This document shows, in pieces, positions 59,024-64,000 of a DNA stretch of 64,000 bases. The stretch's first letter is position 1. Every line of letters starts with the position of its first letter. The position numbers were made by a program, and so were the translations under genes. A model generated the notes under the pieces. It searched no databases and was not told the origin of the DNA. It worked only from the letters and a program-made list of their open reading frames with translations. This DNA comes from VRUE01 sp033856195 (GTDB taxonomy: Bacteria > Actinomycetota > Thermoleophilia > Solirubrobacterales > 70-9). The DNA is taken from the NCBI GenBank assembly GCA_033856195.1, contig JAWVFL010000041.1, positions 1 through 64,000 of the forward strand. Direction: 5' to 3'.

Positions 59024-59590
59024 TCAGTGGGCCTCGTCGCTGGCGTGTGCCGGGGGCCTCGACTCCTCCGCGAGCGAGGTGATCTCGAGGGGGCCTTGAG
59101 CGGCCTCCTCGAGGACGTCGGTTGCCTCTTCGGCGGAGCGGGCGTAGAGCTCGACCAGGGCATGGACGACGACTTGCTCCTCGTCGTGCTTGTGGAAGCG
59201 AACGTGGGTGAAGAACTCGCGCACGCCGGCGTCGCCGAAGGCGCCGTAGGTGAGGAACTCGGCGGCTTCGGGGCCGGAGCAGGTCTCGACCCTGTCCTGG
59301 TCGACGCGCACGGTGCAGGAGGCGACCCAGGGGGTGCCGGCGACCATCCGTTCCCAGCGATCCTCGATCGGCACGACCAGGTTGTCTTGGAAGGTGAGGT
59401 GGGGCTGGTCGTGCATGCAGTCGACGCACTGGACGAGGGCCTCTTGGACCTCGTCGACGCCCTCGGCGAGGATGCCACTCTCGGGATCGACCCGGCGGAT
59501 CGCGTCGTAGTGAATCTGAATCTCGAGGTTCTGGGACCAGCAGCGGTAGCAGCGCAGCCAGGCCGAGCGGTCCCCATTGAGCTCGCTCAT
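59024..59590 (-). CDS. Conserved hypothetical protein with two CxxC pairs
   Basis: The 188-residue acidic protein begins near CYRCW and has a second pair in CVDCMHDQPHLTF, so a zinc ribbon or similar site is likely. The rest (FLTYGAFGDAGVREFFTHVRFH, HALVELYARSAEEATDVLEE) has no family I recognise. It starts 68 bases after the meaA stop on the same strand and may be cotranscribed. Confidence 0.7.
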   Translation of the reverse strand: MSELNGDRSAWLRCYRCWSQNLEIQIHYDAIRRVDPESGILAEGVDEVQEALVQCVDCMHDQPHLTFQDNLVVPIEDRWERMVAGTPWVASCTVRVDQDRVETCSGPEAAEFLTYGAFGDAGVREFFTHVRFHKHDEEQVVVHALVELYARSAEEATDVLEEAAQGPLEITSLAEESRPPAHASDEAH

Positions 59591-59658
59591 CGGCTCATTG
59601 TCGCGCGTCGGCGGTCCCGGCGCTCAAATCCCGGGATCGTCGCCATGCGGCCCCGGTC

Positions 59659-61653
59659 TCAGCTGTCGTTGCCGCCGTTTGAGCGTTCGCCGACCAGGTC
59701 GACGATCTCGCCCATGATCTTGTTGAGGTCGAAGTCCTTGGGCGTATAGACGCCGTCGACCCCGGCCTCGCGCAGGCGCTCGGCATCGGCGGGGGGGATG
59801 ATGCCGCCGGCAACGACCGGCGCATCGACCTGCTCGTCGCGCAGTCGCCGCACCACCTCGGGGACGAGCTCCAGGTGGGAGCCGGAGAGGATCGAGAGGC
59901 CGATCACGTCGACGTCCTCCTGCAGGGCGGACTCGGCGATCTCCGCGGGGGTGAGCCGGATGCCCTGGTAGATCACCTCCATGCCCGCGTCGCGGGCGCG
60001 CAGGGCGATCTGCTCGGAGCCGTTCGAGTGACCGTCCAGTCCCGGCTTGCCGACCAGGATCTTGATCCGGTGGCCGAGCTGGTCGGAGACCTCGTCGACG
60101 CGGCGGCGGATCGCCTCGAGCTGCTCGCGATCGACGGCCGGTGCGGCGCCGCTGACGCCGGTCGGGCCCCGGTAGGCGCCGAACGCCTCGCGCAGCACCT
60201 CGGCCCACTCGCCTGTTGTCGCTCCTGCCTTGGCGGCGGCGATCGTCGCGGGCATGATGTTCTGGCCGTCGTCGGCGGCGACGCGGCCGAGCTCCGTCAG
60301 CGCGGCCTGCACCGCGTCCTCGTCCCGCTCGTCCTTCCAAGCCTCCAGCGCCTCGACCCTTTCGCGCTCAACCTCAGGATCTGGCGTGAGGATGCCGCCG
60401 TCGGCCCCGGCGGTGAGTGGCGAGTCCTCGGTCTCGGTGAAGCTGTTCTGGCCGATCACCTTCTGCTCGCCGGTCTCGATCCGGGCCACCCGCTCACGGT
60501 GGGACTCGACCAGGCGGGCCTTCATATAGGGGACGGCGGCGACGGCGCCACCGTGCTCCTCGACCACGGCCATCTCGGCCCGGGCGCCTTCGATCAGCTC
60601 CTCGACGAGCCCGTCCATCACCACCGAGCCCTCGAAGATGTCCGGGTACTCGAGCAGGTCGGTCTCGTTGGCCAGTACCTGCTGGATGCGCAGGCTCCAC
60701 TGCTGGTCCCAGGGACGGGGGAGGCCCATCGCCTCGTTCCAGGCCGGCAGCTGGATCGCCCGGGCGCGGGCGTCGCGGCTGAGCGTCACGGCGAGCGCCT
60801 CGAGCACGATCCGCTGGATGTTGTTCTCGGGCTGCGCCTCGGTCAGGCCCAGGCTGTTGACCTGGACGCCGTAGCGAAAGCGCAGCATCTTCTCGTCGGT
60901 GACGCCGTAGCGCTCGCGGCCGATCTCGTTCCAGAGCCGGCCCATCGCGCGCAACTTGCCGATCTCCTCGACGAGCCGGATGCCGGCGTTGACGAAGAAG
61001 GAGATGCGGCCGAAGACCTTGGCGAAGTCGGCCTCGGCGACCTGGCCGCGCGCCTTCACCTCGTCGAGCACGGCGATCCCGGTGGAGAGGGCGTAGGCGA
61101 TCTCCTGCACCGGCGTCGCCCCGGCCTCCTGCAGGTGGTAGCTGCAGATGTTGGTCGGGTTCCAGCTCGGCACCTCGTTGACGGTGAAGGCGACCATGTC
61201 GGCGATCAGCCGCATCGAGGGCTCGGGCGGGAAGGCGTAGGTGCCGCGTGAGAGGTACTCCTTGATGATGTCGTTCTGGGTCGTGCCCTTCAGCGCCGAG
61301 CGCTCGACCCCGTTCTCCTCGGCGACCGTGATGTAGAGGCCGAGCAACCAGGCCGCCGTAGCGTTGATCGTCATCGAGGTGTTCATCTCGTCGAGCGGGA
61401 TGCCGTCCAGCAGCTGGTGCATGTCGCCCTTGTGGACGATCGAGACGCCGACCTTGCCGACCTCGCCGCGGGCGAGCACGTGGTCGGGGTCATAGCCGGT
61501 CTGCGTCGGCAGGTCGAAGGCGACGGAGAGCCCGGTCTGGCCCTTGGCGAGGTTGCCCCGATAGAGCTCGTTGGACCGTCGCGCGTCGGAGTGCCCGGCG
61601 TAGGTGCGCATCACCCAGGGACGGTCGTGCTCGGGGAGACGATGCTCGCTCAC
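59659..61653 (-). CDS. meaA: Ethylmalonyl-CoA mutase (MeaA-type B12-dependent mutase)
   Basis: The 664-residue protein joins a mutase barrel and a B12 domain in one chain, as in MeaA/Ecm rather than the two-subunit methylmalonyl-CoA mutase. It has RPWVMRTYAGHSDARRSNEL at the start, GQTGLSVAFDLPTQTGYDPD, TSMTINATAAWLLGLYI, and in the B12 domain KPGLDGHSNGSEQI (DxHxxG, axial His), GLSILSGSH and VVAGGIIPPAD. It rearranges (2R)-ethylmalonyl-CoA to methylsuccinyl-CoA. I prefer GTG 61653, which matches the family N-terminus, over a GTG at 61695. Confidence 0.93.
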   Translation of the reverse strand: MSEHRLPEHDRPWVMRTYAGHSDARRSNELYRGNLAKGQTGLSVAFDLPTQTGYDPDHVLARGEVGKVGVSIVHKGDMHQLLDGIPLDEMNTSMTINATAAWLLGLYITVAEENGVERSALKGTTQNDIIKEYLSRGTYAFPPEPSMRLIADMVAFTVNEVPSWNPTNICSYHLQEAGATPVQEIAYALSTGIAVLDEVKARGQVAEADFAKVFGRISFFVNAGIRLVEEIGKLRAMGRLWNEIGRERYGVTDEKMLRFRYGVQVNSLGLTEAQPENNIQRIVLEALAVTLSRDARARAIQLPAWNEAMGLPRPWDQQWSLRIQQVLANETDLLEYPDIFEGSVVMDGLVEELIEGARAEMAVVEEHGGAVAAVPYMKARLVESHRERVARIETGEQKVIGQNSFTETEDSPLTAGADGGILTPDPEVERERVEALEAWKDERDEDAVQAALTELGRVAADDGQNIMPATIAAAKAGATTGEWAEVLREAFGAYRGPTGVSGAAPAVDREQLEAIRRRVDEVSDQLGHRIKILVGKPGLDGHSNGSEQIALRARDAGMEVIYQGIRLTPAEIAESALQEDVDVIGLSILSGSHLELVPEVVRRLRDEQVDAPVVAGGIIPPADAERLREAGVDGVYTPKDFDLNKIMGEIVDLVGERSNGGNDS

Positions 61654-61746
61654 GCGTCCAATCTTATTTGGGTCGGGCCGAAAGACACCGTTCACCCGCG
61701 CGCGGGCCGCATCTTTCCGGCCTACCTGTGTTTAGGCTGCGGGACC

Positions 61747-62442
61747 GTGAGATTGCTTCGCACAGCCGTTTTTCCCCTGCTCGTGGTCGGCGCCTTCGCC
61801 TTCGCCTCGGTGGCAGGCGCCGCCCTGATCGGCGTCTACCGCAACGGCATGGAGAACAAGGGACAGCTGGCGCAGATCACCAAGCTCTCCGGTCAGCGGT
61901 GCGCGCGCGGCAGCACCGACCACACCTTCAACATCTCGATTGGCAAAGCGACCAAGGAGTGCTCGTACCGCACTCCGGTGCTCGGGCGCGACCTCGAGAT
62001 CGCCGCCACCGCCCGCCTGCTCAGCTCGACGCCGATGGCCGTGCAGCGATCCGCCTACCTCTCGGTGGACCTGCGCGCCGGGGGCGGCGCCCGCTACCAG
62101 CTTGCCGTCTACCCGCTGCAGCGCAAGGCGCAGGTACGCAAGGTCCTGGCCGACGGCACGGTCGAATACCTCGACATCGAGAAGAACGTGGCGGGCATCG
62201 GTGGCGCCGACAAAGCGAACATGCTGCGGCTGCGAGCCTTCAACGTCACCTCCGGCGACGAAAAGGGCAACTGCGGCATCCTCGCCTTCGTTGGCGGCAA
62301 GCTGATCTCAGAAGTCACCGACGAAGGGGCTGGGGACCTGACCGGCCGAGCGTCGGGCTTCTCGGTCGGCTCCGCCAAGGTCGCCAAAGGGGCGCGGGCG
62401 AGCATCGATGATGTCGTCGTTCGGGTGCCCAGTCCGTACTAG
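61747..62442 (+). CDS. Membrane-anchored or secreted protein of unknown function
   Basis: From GTG 61747 the 231-residue protein has an uncleaved-looking N-terminal hydrophobic helix (about 5-30, VFPLLVVGAFAFASVAGAALI) and a beta-rich outer domain that resembles jelly-roll or concanavalin-like folds (LEIAATARLLSSTPMAVQRS, YLSVDLRAGGGARYQLAVYP, ASIDDVVVRV). Three cysteines are present. Its TAG overlaps the TAG of the convergent regulator gene within CTAG. Function is unknown. Confidence 0.7.
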   Translation: MRLLRTAVFPLLVVGAFAFASVAGAALIGVYRNGMENKGQLAQITKLSGQRCARGSTDHTFNISIGKATKECSYRTPVLGRDLEIAATARLLSSTPMAVQRSAYLSVDLRAGGGARYQLAVYPLQRKAQVRKVLADGTVEYLDIEKNVAGIGGADKANMLRLRAFNVTSGDEKGNCGILAFVGGKLISEVTDEGAGDLTGRASGFSVGSAKVAKGARASIDDVVVRVPSPY

Positions 62443-62702
62443 CCGCCGAGAACCCAGTCAGCGGCGCGATAGATGTGCTCGACCGCACCGCGTTGCGGGC
62501 GCGTCTCGACCAGTTCGATGCAGTCCAGCTTTTTCAAGACCCGCACGTGGTAAGCGACACCACGCACGTCGAGCTCGAGGATCGCGGCGATCGCTTTCGG
62601 GCTTTTTGCTCCCTCGACGATCAGGTTCAAGGCGCGCGCCCGGACGTCGTTGGAAAGGGCCTTCGCCAGGCGCGGATCGATCGACTGAATATGAGATGGC
62701 AT
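62439..62702 (-). CDS. Small ArsR-like winged-helix regulator
   Basis: The 87-residue protein is one winged helix: DPRLAKALSNDVRARALNLIV, then SPKAIAAILELDVRGVAYHVRVLKKLDCIELVETRPQRG and a beta wing. It belongs to the same broad helix-turn-helix type as the protein at 13168-13881. No metal-binding cysteine pair is visible, so metal sensing is unlikely. It is divergent from clpS and probably binds the inverted repeats between them. Confidence 0.85.
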   Translation of the reverse strand: MPSHIQSIDPRLAKALSNDVRARALNLIVEGAKSPKAIAAILELDVRGVAYHVRVLKKLDCIELVETRPQRGAVEHIYRAADWVLGG

Positions 62703-62750
62703 CGCGATCCAGCCTCCGAGTGGTTTTGCGATGTGGCCGAGTCTAGGGCA

Positions 62751-62780
62751 TAACTATTTTGAGTAGTTAAGTGAACTTAA
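62751..62780. promoter_or_regulatory. Inverted repeats between the winged-helix gene and clpS
   Basis: TAACTA (62751-62756) and TAGTTA (62764-62769) form arms with a 7-base spacer; TTAAGT (62767-62772) and ACTTAA (62775-62780) form a second, overlapping pair with a 2-base spacer. This AT-rich cluster is the likely operator/promoter of one or both divergent genes. A weak copy of the GH26-type operator (GGACAGACGTTC) follows at 62785-62796. Confidence 0.55.
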
Positions 62781-62839
62781 AGAGGGACAGACGTTCGAGC
62801 GCAGGCGAAAAGGCCGCTGATCCGGAGAACTCCCGCATA

Positions 62840-63142
62840 ATGCGTTACTCGATGTCGACCACGACGGTGGAGAGGCCGAGGACCGAGGGCCCTGGCTCTG
62901 ACCTTGGCGGTGAGTGGCGGGTGATCGTCCGCAACGACAGCCACAACACCTTCGATCACGTCGCCGCGACGCTGGCGCGCGTGCTTCCCGGCGTTTCGCT
63001 GGACCGGGGTCACCAGCTGGCGGACAGCATCCACAGCAAGGGCCAGGCGATCGTCTGGTCGGGCGCCCGTGAGCTCGCCGAGCACTATTGGCAGCAACTT
63101 GACTCAGCCGGCCTGACGATGGCGCCACTTGAGCGCGCGTGA
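62840..63142 (+). CDS. clpS: ATP-dependent Clp protease adaptor ClpS
   Basis: The 100-residue ClpS starts at ATG 62840 or 62852; an upstream GTG at 62771 would add residues unlike ClpS and run through the operator. It has the ClpS core WRVIVRNDSHNTFDHVAATL (residues Asn-Asp-x3-Thr for the N-degron pocket) and SIHSKGQAIVWSG, matching the conserved VHxxG helix. ClpS delivers proteins with destabilising N-terminal residues to ClpCP/ClpAP. The gene is followed after ten bases by a secreted sugar dehydrogenase gene. Confidence 0.88.
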   Translation: MRYSMSTTTVERPRTEGPGSDLGGEWRVIVRNDSHNTFDHVAATLARVLPGVSLDRGHQLADSIHSKGQAIVWSGARELAEHYWQQLDSAGLTMAPLERA

Positions 63143-63152
63143 GGATTTCGCA

Positions 63153-64000
63153 GTGAGAGCTCGTGCAGCGGCCAGCGTGGTCGCAGCCGTCCTCGCCCTG
63201 CTGGCGCTGGGTGCGTCTCCGGCGCTCGGCTCAACACTTCCCAGCGGCTTCCAGGACGAACCCGTGATCACGGGACTGATCGAACCATCGACCTTCCGCT
63301 TCTCTCCCGACGGCCGCGTCTTCGTGGCCGAGAAGGCAGGGAGGATTCTTGTCTACGACGGGCTCGAAGATACGAGCCCGGAACTGTTCGCGGACCTGCG
63401 CACCGAGGCATACGACAGCGGCGATCGCGGCATCCTCGGCCTCGCCCTCGACCCGGAATTCCCGACGCGTCCCTACGTCTACGTCCTCTACACCTACGAC
63501 CATATCCTCGGCGACCCGGCCCCGGCACCGCGCTGGGGCACCGCGGACACCAGCGGCGATCCCTGCCCCGAACCCAAAGGCGCCGACGCGTGTCTTGTCA
63601 GCGGCCGTCTGGTGCGGCTGACCGCCGAAGGCGACCATGCCGCCAAAGGCTTGGGGGGCGCGCCGCTCGAGCATGTTCTGGTTGAGGACTGGTGCCAGCA
63701 GTTCTCCTCGCACTCGATCGGCGACCTCCAGTTCGACTCCGAAGGCGCCCTCTACGCCAGCGGTGGCGACGGCGCCAGCTTCAGCGCCACCGACATCGGG
63801 CAGCTTGGCACGCCGCCCAATCCGTGCGGCGACCCCGCCAAAGAGGGCGGTGCGCTGCGGGCCCAGGACGTCCGCACCGGCGGCGACCCGACGGGTTTGG
63901 ACGGCACCGTGATCAGGATTGATCCCGACACCGGCAAAGCCTGGCCCGGCAACCCGCTCGCCGGACCAGATGAGAACGCGCGCCGCATCGTCGCCACCGG
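63153..64000 (+). CDS. Secreted PQQ-dependent sugar dehydrogenase-like beta-propeller (3' end cut)
   Basis: The gene starts at GTG 63153 behind GAGGA and runs off the right edge after about 282 codons. It has a signal peptide (about 1-27, ending near ALGS), then a beta-propeller with FRFSPDGRVFVAEKAGRILVY, DRGILGLALDPEFPTRPYVY, HSIGDLQFDSEGALYASGGDG and VIRIDPDTGKAWPGNPLA. This is the glucose/sorbosone dehydrogenase family (soluble aldose dehydrogenases). Whether it keeps the PQQ catalytic His cannot be judged because the end is missing. Confidence 0.85.
   Translation, partial: MRARAAASVVAAVLALLALGASPALGSTLPSGFQDEPVITGLIEPSTFRFSPDGRVFVAEKAGRILVYDGLEDTSPELFADLRTEAYDSGDRGILGLALDPEFPTRPYVYVLYTYDHILGDPAPAPRWGTADTSGDPCPEPKGADACLVSGRLVRLTAEGDHAAKGLGGAPLEHVLVEDWCQQFSSHSIGDLQFDSEGALYASGGDGASFSATDIGQLGTPPNPCGDPAKEGGALRAQDVRTGGDPTGLDGTVIRIDPDTGKAWPGNPLAGPDENARRIVAT

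Overview
The window is high-GC DNA from an actinobacterium. The mix of mycobacterial-type FabG4/FadA2/HtdX lipid genes, a GTP-type PEP carboxykinase, a MeaA-type B12 mutase, a Chloroflexus-like malyl-CoA lyase and many secreted family-26-like glycosidases suggests the Thermoleophilia/Solirubrobacterales lineage. That placement is inference: no rRNA is present. I saw no tRNA, rRNA, CRISPR array or intact insertion sequence.

Layout. 1-9400 is mostly minus strand: a TetR-led operon (thiolase, FabG4, MaoC-type hydratase) preceded by a CRP-like site and a large palindrome; an MMPL exporter divergent from an HxlR regulator; and a sucC-sucD-ferredoxin-like operon. 9787-11911 holds a lipoprotein and pckG. 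11912-20001 is a sparse, accessory-looking stretch with an XRE regulator, a winged-helix regulator surrounded by an ACCGGT-centred operator motif, and a secreted RHS/YD-repeat protein split by one in-frame amber codon and followed by a lipoprotein. 20099-26598 carries five tandem secreted GH26-like paralogues.

26678-48370 is a large glycan locus. A tightly overlapping ten-gene minus-strand run (48370 to 35359) encodes glycosyltransferases, two large membrane proteins, a phosphotransferase and enzyme fusions. Beside it lie a Wzx-like flippase, a polysaccharide deacetylase and a Wzm/Wzt exporter.

48581-64000 mixes central metabolism (mcl, acyl-CoA dehydrogenase, MaoC hydratase, meaA, pabB/pabC) with surface proteins (a collagen-like protein, a CAP-domain protein), a DUF559-like gene flanked by two near-identical 51-nt hairpins, clpS, and the start of a sugar dehydrogenase.

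How it fits together. Thiolase, acetoacetyl-CoA reductase, an R-specific hydratase, ethylmalonyl-CoA mutase, an acyl-CoA dehydrogenase, a mesaconyl-CoA-hydratase-like MaoC protein and malyl-CoA lyase together cover most of the ethylmalonyl-CoA route of acetyl-CoA assimilation; crotonyl-CoA carboxylase/reductase is not in the window. Succinate-CoA ligase and PEP carboxykinase would carry the products onward. The GH26 array, the collagen-like gene, the CAP gene and possibly clpS share a palindromic GGAC-N4-GTCC-like upstream element, which suggests a common regulon for secreted proteins. The most unusual items are that shared operator, the 51-nt mobile-looking hairpin, the amber-interrupted RHS gene and the GH26 array.
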